64,000 nt of DNA from CAWEFA01 sp963851385 (GTDB lineage: Bacteria > Bacteroidota > Bacteroidia > Bacteroidales > DTGW01). Made by a program: the position numbers and the translations under genes. The stretch covers positions 278,880-342,879 of the forward strand of contig CAWKPE010000012.1 of assembly GCA_963851385.1 (NCBI GenBank), written 5' to 3'. Below are positions 37,120 to 46,339 of this stretch, in pieces. Positions within the stretch are counted from its first letter, which is position 1. Each line of letters opens with the position of its first letter. A model generated the notes under the pieces. The model saw only the letters and a program-made list of their open reading frames with translations. It made no database searches and was not told where the DNA came from.

Positions 37120-38349
37120 ATGGTTAAATCCGTTGTTTTCTTAAAATTTAAATTAATTCTATTTCTCTTTTCCCTTTTCCCTTTATTTGCAAAAGCTCAA
37201 GATGATACTGTTGTAATCAGACTTAATTTAAAACAAATCATTGATTCAGCTTTAAACAATCACCCTGAAATAAAAAACGCAGAACTTAAAATTATTTCTG
37301 CAAAAACACATGTCAAGGGTATTCCTGATTTTAAACCCACTGAAATTAATTATGAAAGAGGTCAAATGTTCACTTCATTTAAAGATGATAAAATAGAAAT
37401 TCGCCAAAACTTTGGTTCTCCGTTTACATGGAATTCAAAAGCATTTTATGAAAAAACCCTTATTGACTTACAGGAAATGGAAGCCAGTTTAATTAAAGCG
37501 CAAATAACAAACAGGGTAAAGGCAGCATATTATGATTGCATATATGAAATGAACAGACTCAAAGTCCTGGATAATCAAAAAGCACTGTTTTCTAATCTTT
37601 TAAAGCAGGTTGATTTGCACTTTAAAAATTACGCTTCCGGCCTGTTGGAAAAAACTATCGCGGAAACACTGATTGCCGAAATAATAAGCCAATCTGATCA
37701 ATCCTACAATGACTATTTAATTGCAAAAAATAATCTTATTAAAGAAGCTTATTTAAATTCAGATTTTGAGCCAATGGATGAAGATTTGGAATTATATGAA
37801 ATTACTTTTCCAATTGACACATCTAATCATGTTCAGATAAATCTTTTAAGTAACTATTATAATCAATGCTATTCACTTGCAGATGCATCAGTTAAGTTGG
37901 AAAATTCAAAATTCTACCCTGAATTTACAGCAGGATATTTTGACCAGTCCATAAATGGCACAAAAGGATTTACTGGATTCCAGGTTGGAATAGTAGCACC
38001 GCTTTGGTTTTTTCCACAATCGGCAAAAAGAAAAGAAGCTGTTTTACAAAAGCAAATTGCTAACAATGAAAGAGACTGGCAGAAATTTTATGTAAAAAAT
38101 AATTCAGAAAAACTGCGCATTGAATTAAATAAACAGTTCGAACGGTTGAATTATTTTTATGACTTTGCACTTAAACAAGCTGACACTATAGAAGATTTAG
38201 CTATCAAACAACTTAAAGCTGATTCATTAAAACATGATGAGTATATTCAAAACATAAATAAGGCCTATAATATAAGGCTCGAATACCTTGAAACTCTTAA
38301 TAAATATAACCAGGCTGCAATTGAATTAGAATTGTACTCTTACTATTAG
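37120..38349 (+). CDS. TolC-family outer-membrane efflux protein
   Basis: This 409-residue protein has a signal peptide (residues 1-26, ending LFAKAQD). Then comes IIDSALNNHPEIKNAELKII, a classic TolC repeat start, and long helical coiled segments, as in CzcC-like proteins. It would form the outer-membrane tunnel of an RND or other tripartite pump. The inner-membrane and adaptor genes that usually accompany it are not adjacent, so the exported substrate is unknown. Confidence 0.82.
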   Translation: MVKSVVFLKFKLILFLFSLFPLFAKAQDDTVVIRLNLKQIIDSALNNHPEIKNAELKIISAKTHVKGIPDFKPTEINYERGQMFTSFKDDKIEIRQNFGSPFTWNSKAFYEKTLIDLQEMEASLIKAQITNRVKAAYYDCIYEMNRLKVLDNQKALFSNLLKQVDLHFKNYASGLLEKTIAETLIAEIISQSDQSYNDYLIAKNNLIKEAYLNSDFEPMDEDLELYEITFPIDTSNHVQINLLSNYYNQCYSLADASVKLENSKFYPEFTAGYFDQSINGTKGFTGFQVGIVAPLWFFPQSAKRKEAVLQKQIANNERDWQKFYVKNNSEKLRIELNKQFERLNYFYDFALKQADTIEDLAIKQLKADSLKHDEYIQNINKAYNIRLEYLETLNKYNQAAIELELYSYY

Positions 38350-38435
38350 TTTGTCATTTTAATGTCATCAAAAAAAATAATAAGCTATTTCAAAAATTCT
38401 TTTTAGGATCAAAAAATATTTACACTAAAAGGGTC

Positions 38436-38443
38436 TAATTTTG
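38436..38443 (+). promoter_or_regulatory. Possible -7 box upstream of the ATP-grasp gene set
   Basis: TAATTTTG fits TAnnTTTG and lies about 150 nt upstream of the ATG at 38592. No clear -33 TTG is seen at the right spacing. It is offered as a candidate only. The 38350-38591 gap otherwise holds nothing recognisable. Confidence 0.25.
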
Positions 38444-38591
38444 CACTCATAATTCTTCCTATTCTGAAAAGTTTTATATTTTGCAGTGAAATATTTTTAA
38501 TAACGTCAGTTTAAGAAAGCTTGTATTTATTGAAGTTTAAAGTTTTGCAATAGTTAAAATAAAGAGAGAATCAACCATTATTTAAGCAAAA

Positions 38592-39566
38592 ATGAGAGTA
38601 GGTTTAACTTATGATTTACGATCTGCATATCTGAAAGAAGGATATTCAGAAGAAGAAACTGCTGAATTTGATCGAGATGATACTATTGATTCAATTGAAA
38701 ATACTTTAAATGAGCTCGGTTATAAAACTGATCGTATTGGTCATGTTCGCCAATTGGCCAGCCGTCTTGCGAAAGGAGACCGGTGGGATATTGTATTTAA
38801 TATTGCTGAAGGAATGTTTGGTATTGCCCGTGAAGCACAAGTTCCAGCTTTGCTGGATGCGTATAATATCCCCTGCGTATTTTCAGATGCTTTAATTCTG
38901 GCCTTATCACTGCACAAAGGAATGTGCAAACATGTTATCAGGGATTGCGGTATTCCCACTCCCGAGTTTAAAGTTGTTAATGAAATATCAGATATAGATA
39001 ATATTAAATTGCCCATGCCACTTTTTGCAAAGCCAATTGCAGAAGGAACCGGAAAAGGTGTCGACGGGAACTCTAAAGTTAATTCCATGAAAGAACTCAA
39101 AGCTCTTTGCAGTGATTTACTTATTAAATATAAACAACCTGTTTTGGTTGAAACTTTTCTTCCCGGAAGAGAATTTACTATTGGCATTGTTGGTACTGGT
39201 GATGAAGCAAAAAGTGCAGGTGTTCTTGAGGTTGTTCTGAAAGGCGACGCTGAACCTGATGCTTATTCATATGTAAACAAAGAAAAATGTGAAGAGCTGG
39301 TTCAGTATATCCTGGTAAAAGGTAAAATTGCTGAAGAATGTGAGAAAATTGCGTTGGATAGTTGGAGAGCTTTGAATTGCCGCGATGGTGGCAGAGTTGA
39401 TGTACGTCTTGACGATAAAGGTGTTCCAAATTTTCTTGAAGTAAATCCCCTGGCAGGGTTACATCCACTACATTCCGACTTGCCTATTTTAAGTACATTA
39501 AATGGGATAGCATATAAAGATCTTATTAAAATGATAATGGATTCAGCAGTAAAGAGAGTAAAATAG
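38592..39566 (+). CDS. ATP-grasp ligase of the D-alanine-D-alanine ligase type, copy 1
   Basis: This 324-residue ATP-grasp enzyme shows the ATP-binding stretch PLFAKPIAEGTGKGVDGNSK and the metal-binding end FLEVNPLAGLHPLHSDLPIL. HKGMCKHVIRDCGIPTPEF corresponds to the helix and lid region of Ddl-like ligases. It lacks the full Ddl N-terminal serine signature, so it probably joins a substrate other than two D-alanines. It is followed 153 nt later by a second ATP-grasp gene and then an acetyltransferase gene, all on the same strand. Confidence 0.82.
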   Translation: MRVGLTYDLRSAYLKEGYSEEETAEFDRDDTIDSIENTLNELGYKTDRIGHVRQLASRLAKGDRWDIVFNIAEGMFGIAREAQVPALLDAYNIPCVFSDALILALSLHKGMCKHVIRDCGIPTPEFKVVNEISDIDNIKLPMPLFAKPIAEGTGKGVDGNSKVNSMKELKALCSDLLIKYKQPVLVETFLPGREFTIGIVGTGDEAKSAGVLEVVLKGDAEPDAYSYVNKEKCEELVQYILVKGKIAEECEKIALDSWRALNCRDGGRVDVRLDDKGVPNFLEVNPLAGLHPLHSDLPILSTLNGIAYKDLIKMIMDSAVKRVK

Positions 39567-39719
39567 ATTATGAGTTTCATGTGTGGAGTTTTTTAGTAAA
39601 TTACTATCTTTATCTTGTTGAGCAAATACTTAATTCGTCTTTTCTGATTATTGTAGTAATGCTGAAATTAAATTGAAGTTGATACTAGAAGAATAAAGAA
39701 AAAAAGGAAACGTAGTAAT

Positions 39720-40697
39720 ATGGTGAACAGACGCGTAGTAATTATCTACAATCAATTATCAGAAAATCCCACTCCCGATGAACAAGATGTACTTGACCAG
39801 GTAAAACTCGTCAGAAATACTCTTATTGAACTTAACTATGAACCTTATGAATTATCTATAGCATTTAATATAGGACACGCACTTGAAGTTTTAAGAGAAA
39901 TTAAGCCTTACTTTGTATTCAATCTGTTTGAATCAATCGAAAATAAAAGTGAATTTCTCTATTTTGTCCCTGCTTTAATTAATTCTCTTCATATTCCTTA
40001 TACCGGTTTCCCACTTGAAGCTTTATTCTTAACAACTAATAAAGTAATTACAAAACAGCAATTGAAACTCATAGGAATTCCTACACCAAAATGGTTCACC
40101 AAAGATTCACTTCATTTGCTTGAAAAAGGCAAAACATATATTGTAAAAACTATATGGGAAGAAGGTTCGCTTGATCTTGATGAACATTGTATTTTCCAGG
40201 GAGAAGATAAAGCTTTTGTTAAAAGAATTAGCCAGGAAAGAAATCCTAAATCTTATTTCATAGAAGAATATATCGATGGACGTGAAGTCAATGTCAGCCT
40301 TTTAGGATCTGAAGATGGCGTAGAAGTATTGCCTTTGGCTGAAATTCTTTTTGTCGATTATCCTGAAAACAAATATAAGATGGTTGGATATAAGGCAAAA
40401 TGGGTTGAAGATTCTTTTGAGTACAATAATACTCCTCGTACATTTGACATAAAAAATTTAAGTGATGGAACAGGCAATCTTATAAAAGAATATTGCATTA
40501 AATGCTGGAATCACTTTGGAGGTCGTGGTTATGCAAGAATTGATTTCCGGCTTACAAAAGAAAATGTACCTTATGTTTTAGAGATAAATGGAAATCCATG
40601 TATTACGCCCGGTGGAGGATTTTTCTCTGCCGTTCAAAAAGTTGGATATACTTTTAAAGATGCTATGGAACGAATTATTGCAGATGCTTTTAAATAA
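39720..40697 (+). CDS. ATP-grasp ligase of the D-alanine-D-alanine ligase type, copy 2
   Basis: This 325-residue protein is diverged from copy 1 but has the same plan. TTNKVITKQQLKLIGIPTPK is the pre-lid helix, IVKTIWEEGSLDLDEHCIF the nucleotide loop, and VLEINGNPCITPGGGF the metal-binding end with Glu and Asn. The middle has FIEEYIDGREVNVSLLG, equivalent to the grasp motif E-x-F-x-G-R-E. It is separated from the next gene by 8 nt, so coupling to the acetyltransferase is likely. The substrates are unknown. Confidence 0.82.
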   Translation: MVNRRVVIIYNQLSENPTPDEQDVLDQVKLVRNTLIELNYEPYELSIAFNIGHALEVLREIKPYFVFNLFESIENKSEFLYFVPALINSLHIPYTGFPLEALFLTTNKVITKQQLKLIGIPTPKWFTKDSLHLLEKGKTYIVKTIWEEGSLDLDEHCIFQGEDKAFVKRISQERNPKSYFIEEYIDGREVNVSLLGSEDGVEVLPLAEILFVDYPENKYKMVGYKAKWVEDSFEYNNTPRTFDIKNLSDGTGNLIKEYCIKCWNHFGGRGYARIDFRLTKENVPYVLEINGNPCITPGGGFFSAVQKVGYTFKDAMERIIADAFK

Positions 40698-40705
40698 AAC
40701 CTAAA

Positions 40706-41197
40706 ATGAACCAGTCATTGAAAATTAATTACCGCGACATCGTTGTACCAGCTGATGTCGCAATTGTAGCAGACATTGTAAAGTCTACAGGATTTTTTAA
40801 CCAGGAAGAAATTCATATCGCAGTGGAACTCGTTGAAGATCGCCTTTCTGGTGGTGAATCCAGTGGATATTATTTTCTTTTTGCCGAAATAGACGGTCAA
40901 GCAGTAGCTTATTCCTGTTATGGACCTATTCATGGTACACAAAGTAGTTTTGATATTTACTGGATTGCAACCCATAACAGTCAAAGAGGAAAAGGAATTG
41001 GGAAAATTCTGATTCAGGAAACCGAAAAACGTATAGCCCAGGCTAAAGGTAAAAATATTTATGTTGAAACTGCTTCTAAACCCCAGTACGAACCTACCCG
41101 GAAATTTTACGACAATTGCAATTATATTCTTGAAGCCCGTCTGAAACAGTTTTACGCTGACGATGACGATAAATTAATTTATGTGAAAAGAGTCTGA
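40706..41197 (+). CDS. GNAT N-acetyltransferase
   Basis: This 163-residue protein has the acetyl-CoA-binding motif HNSQRGKGIGKILIQETEKR (Q/R-x-x-G-x-G/A), followed by IYVETASKPQYEPTRKFYDN. It fits the GNAT fold with length typical of a single domain. It begins 8 nt after the second ATP-grasp gene. Together the three genes could acetylate and ligate amino-acid-like substrates. The family is too broad for a specific substrate. Confidence 0.85.
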   Translation: MNQSLKINYRDIVVPADVAIVADIVKSTGFFNQEEIHIAVELVEDRLSGGESSGYYFLFAEIDGQAVAYSCYGPIHGTQSSFDIYWIATHNSQRGKGIGKILIQETEKRIAQAKGKNIYVETASKPQYEPTRKFYDNCNYILEARLKQFYADDDDKLIYVKRV

Positions 41198-41278
41198 GTT
41201 TTTCTGGTCAACTACACTTTTATTTAGTAAATTTGATCTGACCTGAGTTCAAGTAATAATTTTTAATTTCTTGAAATT

Positions 41279-41998
41279 ATGAGACAGATATGTTTTTTAT
41301 TTTTAATATTTGGTGCAGGTAACTATTCTTTCACGAATAAAATTATTTTTTTTTCTCATGATTCTACACAAGTTGCTCAAACCAAAGATAGTTTACTAAA
41401 ATCAAGAAAAGATTCATCAACAATATCAGTTGCAAAAGACACCTCGCATTTAAAAGTATCACAGCCTTTAAAAAAAGATACTTCTAAAATTGAAACTCCA
41501 ATGCCCCGGATTTCAGATTTTGATAAAATCATGAAACGCAATGGAGACAGCATTCTTTGTAACATAACAAGTAAAAATCTATATGAGGTAGAATATACAA
41601 AACCTAAAAGCAAAACTAAACTTAAACTAAGTACTGCAAATATTAAAGAAATATTCTATGCCAATGGCAAATATGAATTGATAGATAATACTCCTGAAAA
41701 GAAAAAAAAGGATTGGACGGTTGCGGCGTCAGAAATTGATTGGAAAAACGTCACAATTACTTACGAACCAACTGATGTTACTGGTTTAATTGAAAAAGGT
41801 CAGATTGATGCTTATTTTGAAGCAAAAAAAATGACTTCAGAGAATGAAGTGCTTGAACGAAACGCATATGCTATTCTAAAAAAGAAAGCATATTCAATGA
41901 AAGCTACTATAGTATTAATAACTGATAAAAAATTTAATCGTATGTATGGCGAGATGCCAAGTATTACAATAATAGGAGTTGCATACGGAAAAGAATAA
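41279..41998 (+). CDS. Hypothetical secreted protein
   Basis: I do not recognise a named family. The 239-residue protein has an N-terminal hydrophobic signal stretch, then a low-complexity Ser/Lys/Thr-rich linker (about 25-75). A folded part follows with ISDFDKIMKRNGDSILCNIT and SKTKLKLSTANIKEIFYANG, a pattern common in Bacteroidota proteins of unknown function (typically secreted or outer-membrane-linked). The C-terminal region has a probable helical segment rich in Lys and Glu. Nothing in its neighbours suggests a function. Confidence 0.6.
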   Translation: MRQICFLFLIFGAGNYSFTNKIIFFSHDSTQVAQTKDSLLKSRKDSSTISVAKDTSHLKVSQPLKKDTSKIETPMPRISDFDKIMKRNGDSILCNITSKNLYEVEYTKPKSKTKLKLSTANIKEIFYANGKYELIDNTPEKKKKDWTVAASEIDWKNVTITYEPTDVTGLIEKGQIDAYFEAKKMTSENEVLERNAYAILKKKAYSMKATIVLITDKKFNRMYGEMPSITIIGVAYGKE

Positions 41999-42038
41999 AA
42001 ATTTTGCTACTTTTTTAATATCTTGCAAGAGTTACATA

Positions 42039-42087
42039 ATACAATTTACAGGACAAAATGAAGTAAAAATTGTCCTGAATCTTGTAT
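42039..42087. repeat. Dispersed intergenic palindrome, copy 4 (degenerate)
   Basis: ATACAATTTACAGGACAA (42039-42056) pairs with TTGTCCTGAATCTTGTAT (42070-42087) at 15 of 18 positions. The right side still resembles the arms of the copies at 5728 and 30507. The sequence just upstream (42001-42017) matches the flank of the hairpin at 23302, so two kinds of dispersed repeat are nested here. Confidence 0.5.
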
Positions 42088-42135
42088 CCCGAATCATTTA
42101 TATTTGGAGAAATACTTAAAAAACTCTGCTTTATC

Positions 42136-43310
42136 ATGAACTACCAAATAATTGAAGTAACTGATAAAAATACTCGTTGTGAATTTTTACTTCTTCCGGT
42201 AAAACTATATAAAAATGATAAGAGTTATATAAGACCACTGGACCAGGATATTGAAAAAGTATTTGATCCTGATAAAAATAAATTGTTCCGTCAGGGAGAA
42301 TGTATCCGCTGGATTTTAATTGATAATAATAGGAATACTATTGGCAGAGTAGCAGCTTTTATAGATCATAAAAGTGCTTTGAAAAATGAACAGCCTACAG
42401 GCGGAATGGGGTTTTTCGATTGTGTTGACAATAAGGAAGCTGCTTTTTTACTCTTTAACAAATGCCGGGAATGGCTTAATAGTAAAGGCATGGAAGCCAT
42501 GGATGGCCCTGTTAATTTTGGCGAACGCGATCGTTGGTGGGGTTGTCTTGTCGAAGGATTCTACTCAGCCAAATTACTGTAATAATTATAATTTCCCGTA
42601 TTATCGAAATTTGTTCGAATCTTATGGATTCCAGGATTATTTCAAACAAATTACATATCACTCGCCAATAACTGATGAGAATATGAATCCTGCAATTAAA
42701 GAAAAAGCCAAACGATTATCATCTCATCCGGATTATCCTTTTCAAGCATATTGAAAAAAATAAATCAGGAAACTACGTTAATGATTTCTGCACAATTTAT
42801 AATAAAGCATGGGCCAAATTTCCCGGTGTTAAGCCTCTTGCCGAAGGCCATGTAAGAGCCATGTTTAAATCGATGAAACCAATTATGGATGAAAAACTAA
42901 TTTGGTTTGGATACTATAAAAATGAACCCATTGCCTGTTTTATCATGATACCGGAAATAAATGAAATTATTAAACATCTGAATGGTAATTTCAATCTAAT
43001 AGGAAAGCTTAAATTTCTATATTACAAGTGGAGAAAAATATGTTATAAATCATTTGGTTTTGTTTTTGGTATTGTTCCTGAACAACAGCGCAAAGGAGTG
43101 GAAGGAGCATTAATTATGGCTTATGCAAATATGGCTATAAAACCTGACTTCCCATATAGCGAAATAGAAATGAACTGGATTGGTGATTTTAATCCAGCTA
43201 TGATGCATCTTTTAGAAGAAGTAGGTGCTCGTCCTTCTAAAATTCATATAACTTACCGATACCTTTTTGATCGAAACGAAGAATTTAAACGCTGTGCAAA
43301 GGTGAGTTAA
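42136..43310 (+). pseudogene. GNAT-like acyltransferase family protein, two frameshifts
   Basis: The frames 42136-42570, about 42565-42745 and about 42742-43310 join into one protein of about 390 residues after two single-base corrections (near 42562-42570 and 42737-42745). The first part begins MNYQIIEVTDKNTRCEFLLL and has SYIRPLDQDIEKVFDPDKNK, which matches the intact protein at 52443-53561 (IYIDEKKFFDPDKN). The last part has KFLYYKWRKICYKSFGFVFG and PEQQRKGVEGALIMAYANM, a GNAT-like CoA site. The paralogue lies across the cassette-like island. It may be a true lesion or an assembly error. Confidence 0.78.
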
Positions 43311-43559
43311 TCAACAATAAATTATATAAAGACAATCTTATTAAATATCGTAGCATTTTAAAATTATATAAACCATTTAAACCTGCATTAAATAAGAAAC
43401 CATTTAAGCTGAATTTATAAATATTTGAAAGTAAACTAATAATTTTCAATAAAAAAGTTATCTTTTTGGTTTCTTCAAATAAGAATCTTATTAATTTTAT
43501 GACAATTAAAATGTTGACTAATCTAGAAAAAAACATTAACTATAAACCTATTTAAAACT

Positions 43560-44441
43560 ATGGAAAATACAACACCTGCTCCCAATCGAAAACCGACCAT
43601 TATATTGACTGTTTTGGTTGTAATTTTAGCAATCAGTCTTGGACTTCTCTATCTGCAATATAATAAAAAGAAAAGTGATGATGCAATCGTGCAGGAAGCT
43701 CTTAAAGAAGAAAAGAATTCTTTAACCAATGAACTTCGGGATATGATGTCGGAATATGAAGGTTTGAAAAGCGATAACGACAGTCTTAATAGAAAGATAG
43801 ATAAACAACAGGACAGAATTAAAAATTTGCTTGCAGTAAACTACGGTAATATTGAAAAGATTAAGCTATATAAGAAAGAGCTTACGACACTTCGCGAAAT
43901 AATGAAAAGTTATATAGTACAAATCGATTCATTAAATACAAAAAATCAGAAATTAGTTTCAGAAAATACTGAAGTTAAAAGTGCTTTAGATGTAGCTCGA
44001 AAATCTAATGAAGATCTTTCTAAGGAAAAAGAAGATCTGAATTCAAAAGTTCAAATGGCTTCAGTATTAAGTGCAAAAGATATTAAGGTTACTCCTTTGA
44101 ATAAAAGGGGAAAGGATACTGAAAGAGCATCAAGGGTGCTTAAAATTCAGGTTTGTTTTACACTTCGCGAGAATTCAATTATTCCTGCCGGCGAAAAAGA
44201 TGTATTTTTAAGACTCACCAGACCTGATGATCTTGTTTTAGCAACTTCTGAACAGGATTTGTTCAGCTACGATGGAAAGAAAATAGTATATTCTGCTAAG
44301 AGAACAATCGCCTATGAAAATAAAGATATTGATGCATGTATTTTTTGGGATAATGGTGGCCAACTGATTCCTGGAAATTATAAAACCGATTTATTCAGTG
44401 ACGGCAAACTTATCGGCAGCAGTACTTTTATATTGAAATAA
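43560..44441 (+). CDS. Hypothetical membrane-anchored coiled-coil protein
   Basis: This 293-residue protein has a short cytoplasmic N-terminus, one transmembrane helix (about 14-32, ILTVLVVILAISLGLLYL), and a long coiled coil (about 40-165) rich in Glu, Lys and Leu heptads. A compact C-terminal beta-rich domain follows (about 175-293) with VCFTLRENSIIPAGEKDVFL and ACIFWDNGGQLIPGNYKTDL. Proteins of this plan are common in Bacteroidota, often labelled chromosome-partitioning-like, but no function is proven. It is followed by a terminator-like hairpin. It is the last gene before the cassette-like island. Confidence 0.65.
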   Translation: MENTTPAPNRKPTIILTVLVVILAISLGLLYLQYNKKKSDDAIVQEALKEEKNSLTNELRDMMSEYEGLKSDNDSLNRKIDKQQDRIKNLLAVNYGNIEKIKLYKKELTTLREIMKSYIVQIDSLNTKNQKLVSENTEVKSALDVARKSNEDLSKEKEDLNSKVQMASVLSAKDIKVTPLNKRGKDTERASRVLKIQVCFTLRENSIIPAGEKDVFLRLTRPDDLVLATSEQDLFSYDGKKIVYSAKRTIAYENKDIDACIFWDNGGQLIPGNYKTDLFSDGKLIGSSTFILK

Positions 44442-44505
44442 TTATTGTCGAATAATAAAATATTATAAGACTTTGGCTTGCTAAAATATTAGCTAAATTT
44501 TAATG

Positions 44506-44548
44506 ACCCCGTTTGTGATGTTTTTAAGCATATACGGGGTTTATTATT
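44506..44548 (+). terminator. Terminator-like hairpin at the edge of the island
   Basis: ACCCCGT (44506-44512) and ACGGGGT (44534-44540) pair perfectly around 21 nt, followed by TTATTATT. It lies about 65 nt after the coiled-coil gene and could terminate that transcript. Confidence 0.45.
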
Positions 44549-44620
44549 CATTATATTATTAATTTTTATAAGAGTTTTTATAGTTATACCCATTATGTTA
44601 AACCAAATAATTAATAGGAT

Positions 44621-44759
44621 ATTACCGTCAATGGTGGAGATATATGGTTAGTTGCTGATTTCGAATCGAATTTCAATCAAGATAAAACAAACTTTAATAA
44701 GAGATAAAACCTTGAAATTAGCAATGTAACGGTAATTAACTGTACACCACGTGTTAGGC
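44621..44759 (-). repeat. attC-like palindrome 1, after hydrolase gene 44785
   Basis: On the minus strand it begins GCCTAAC (44759-44753), 26 nt after the hydrolase stop codon. This matches the classic attC R'' pattern RYYYAAC. Two nested arm pairs follow: ATTACCGT (44621-44628) with ACGGTAAT (44729-44736), perfect, and TTGCTGATTTC (44652-44662) with GAAATTAGCAA (44714-44724), 10 of 11. The total length (about 139 nt) fits attC sites. This is inferred by architecture only, and the far-end core box is not clear. Confidence 0.55.
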
Positions 44760-44784
44760 AAAGTTGATTTATTATTATCACTAC

Positions 44785-45573
44785 CTAAAAATCCATCTTA
44801 ATGGCTTTGTATAGTATATCTTTAAAGTCAAATGGATTATCATTCATCATAGCATGACCTGATTTGGGTACAATAAAAACTTTAAAACCTAATCCTTGTA
44901 ATTCATCTATTGGGATTTCATTTATATTTTGTTCCCCAACAATATACGTTCGTGGAATCTCCATAGAAATTAAAATATCTCTCTGCTTAGGAGTTGTCCC
45001 TCTTAACAGCCCTACAGCACTTCTATAAATCGCCAGGGAATCCGCAACAGAAAAAGTGCCATAATAAATAGAACTACTTAGATTATCTTGAATGCCGACT
45101 TGTAAATTTGATAAATAATCCAAATATCCCTTTTTTAAAAATTCTTGTTCTGTTTGCGAAGCAATAATCTTACTTCCGGAACCTACATTTGGATCAAGAT
45201 TTGGCTCTAACAATATCAAGTGAGAAACCAAATCTTTTCTTTTTTGTGTAAGAGCTATAGCAATTGTTCCTCCCATACTATGTCCAATAATCGTAGCTCC
45301 TTTTATTTTTAAAAAATCTAATAATCTCTCAATAACACTTGCATGATCATAGAGATTATAACTAAAATTTTGTGGTTTGTCACTAAACCCATGACCAAGT
45401 AAATCAATTGAAATACTTCGGTTAAAATCAAATCTGGAATCTATGAGAATATCTGTGAAATCTGCAATTGAAGAAGATCCTAGTCCATAAATAAAAACTA
45501 AAGCAGAATCTCCTATATTCGTATCAATGTAGCATAGTTGTGCTTTTTCCTTATCTAACCAAAATGTTTTCAT
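44785..45573 (-). CDS. Alpha/beta hydrolase (cassette-like gene)
   Basis: This 262-residue protein has the nucleophile elbow GATIIGHSMGGTIAIALT (Ser in GHSMG), an upstream oxyanion region DSALVFIYGLGSSS, and a late His in VPKSGHAMMNDNP. The catalytic acid is probably in YIVGEQN or the preceding loop. No signal peptide is seen, so it is cytoplasmic. Substrates of such hydrolases range widely. It is a stand-alone gene whose 3' end is followed by an attC-like palindrome. Its own start is preceded by another palindrome belonging to the NTF2-like gene. Confidence 0.85.
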   Translation of the reverse strand: MKTFWLDKEKAQLCYIDTNIGDSALVFIYGLGSSSIADFTDILIDSRFDFNRSISIDLLGHGFSDKPQNFSYNLYDHASVIERLLDFLKIKGATIIGHSMGGTIAIALTQKRKDLVSHLILLEPNLDPNVGSGSKIIASQTEQEFLKKGYLDYLSNLQVGIQDNLSSSIYYGTFSVADSLAIYRSAVGLLRGTTPKQRDILISMEIPRTYIVGEQNINEIPIDELQGLGFKVFIVPKSGHAMMNDNPFDFKDILYKAIKMDF

Positions 45574-45587
45574 TGCTTTTTTTGAAT

Positions 45588-45724
45588 GGTGGCTAAAACG
45601 TTCAAGGCTATATACAGTGCTGGATTTAAGCGTACTTTTGTTTCAATATACAATTTAACTAATAGAAAGCACTATCCTTCGCAACCTTCTAAAACCCGCA
45701 TTGTATATAGCCTGTGTTGTGCAC
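45588..45724 (-). repeat. attC-like palindrome 2, after NTF2-like gene
   Basis: On the minus strand it begins GCACAAC (45722-45716), 8 nt after the NTF2-like stop. The outer arms GGCTATATACAGTGC (45606-45620) and GCATTGTATATAGCC (45698-45712) match at 14 of 15. Weaker inner pairing follows (TGCTGGATTTA with TAAAACCCGCA). The far end reads AACGTTTTAGCCACC on the minus strand. The arms enclose about 77 nt, as in a long variable-loop attC. Confidence 0.6.
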
Positions 45725-45730
45725 AGTTTT

Positions 45731-46210
45731 TTATTTATTTTTATTTATTATTTCTAATGCTTTAATATTATCAGCATATATCTGCCAAAATTTTATTTTG
45801 TCATCAGAGACTATCGCTTTCCATGCTGCAGGAACTCGCCAATGGTTATAATTATCAGAATTTTTTTTGTTAGTTTTATAAGTCCCACTGGCATATCCAA
45901 GCATTACTATTATTGAATCATTTTGAAGAGTCTCTATTACTTCAATCTTATAATCAGGGAATAAACCGAAATAGCCTATCCATGCTTTTTTCATATTTTC
46001 ATTACCCATCATTTTGTTGCCTTGCGAATCTATAAACACATGATCATTAGTCATTAAATTGTAAAACCTATCAATATTTGCAGTATTTATTGATTCAATA
46101 AAATCCAGAACAACTTTTAAATCCATATTTTTAGTCCGTTTATATTCCTGACAATTAGTCGAAATTGAAAGAAACAAAGATATTAAAATCAATAAACTAA
46201 ATCTTTTCAT
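45731..46210 (-). CDS. NTF2-like (SnoaL-type) secreted protein
   Basis: This 159-residue protein has a signal peptide (residues 1-20, ending STNCQE, with a possible lipobox Cys). It carries an NTF2-like fold with VLDFIESINTANIDRFYNLM, NDHVFIDSQGNKMMGNENMK and AWIGYFGLFPDYKIEVIETL, as in SnoaL-like ester-cyclase/epoxide-hydrolase-fold proteins. NTF2-like genes are common cargo in mobile cassettes. Function cannot be stated. It is followed by a palindrome in the same orientation. Confidence 0.8.
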   Translation of the reverse strand: MKRFSLLILISLFLSISTNCQEYKRTKNMDLKVVLDFIESINTANIDRFYNLMTNDHVFIDSQGNKMMGNENMKKAWIGYFGLFPDYKIEVIETLQNDSIIVMLGYASGTYKTNKKNSDNYNHWRVPAAWKAIVSDDKIKFWQIYADNIKALEIINKNK

Positions 46211-46259
46211 TTTATTGTCAAATCATATTTTTATAAACTCGCGAAATCTTTGCAAAATT

Positions 46260-46311
46260 TTGCACAACAATTATATATACGCTATTGCATATATATAATT
46301 GTTAGGTGCAA
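46260..46311. repeat. Near-perfect long hairpin, attC-like, between divergent cassette genes
   Basis: TTGCACAACAATTATATATA (46260-46279) pairs with the segment 46290-46311, which differs only by an inserted CT in TTGCACCTAAC, around a 10-nt loop. Reading inward, both ends carry a CAAC or CCTAAC core box. It lies exactly where gene orientation switches, 50 nt before the NTF2-like start on one side and 29 nt before the lipoprotein start on the other. The extra-helical bases near the core box recall attC asymmetry. Confidence 0.55.
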
Positions 46312-46339
46312 TGGTGCACTATAAAATAAGGAGTATTAT

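Noticed and set aside
39178..39580. Antisense ORFs across the first ATP-grasp gene
   Set aside because: They are shadows of a strongly conserved plus-strand gene, with no ribosome-binding sites and no family match.
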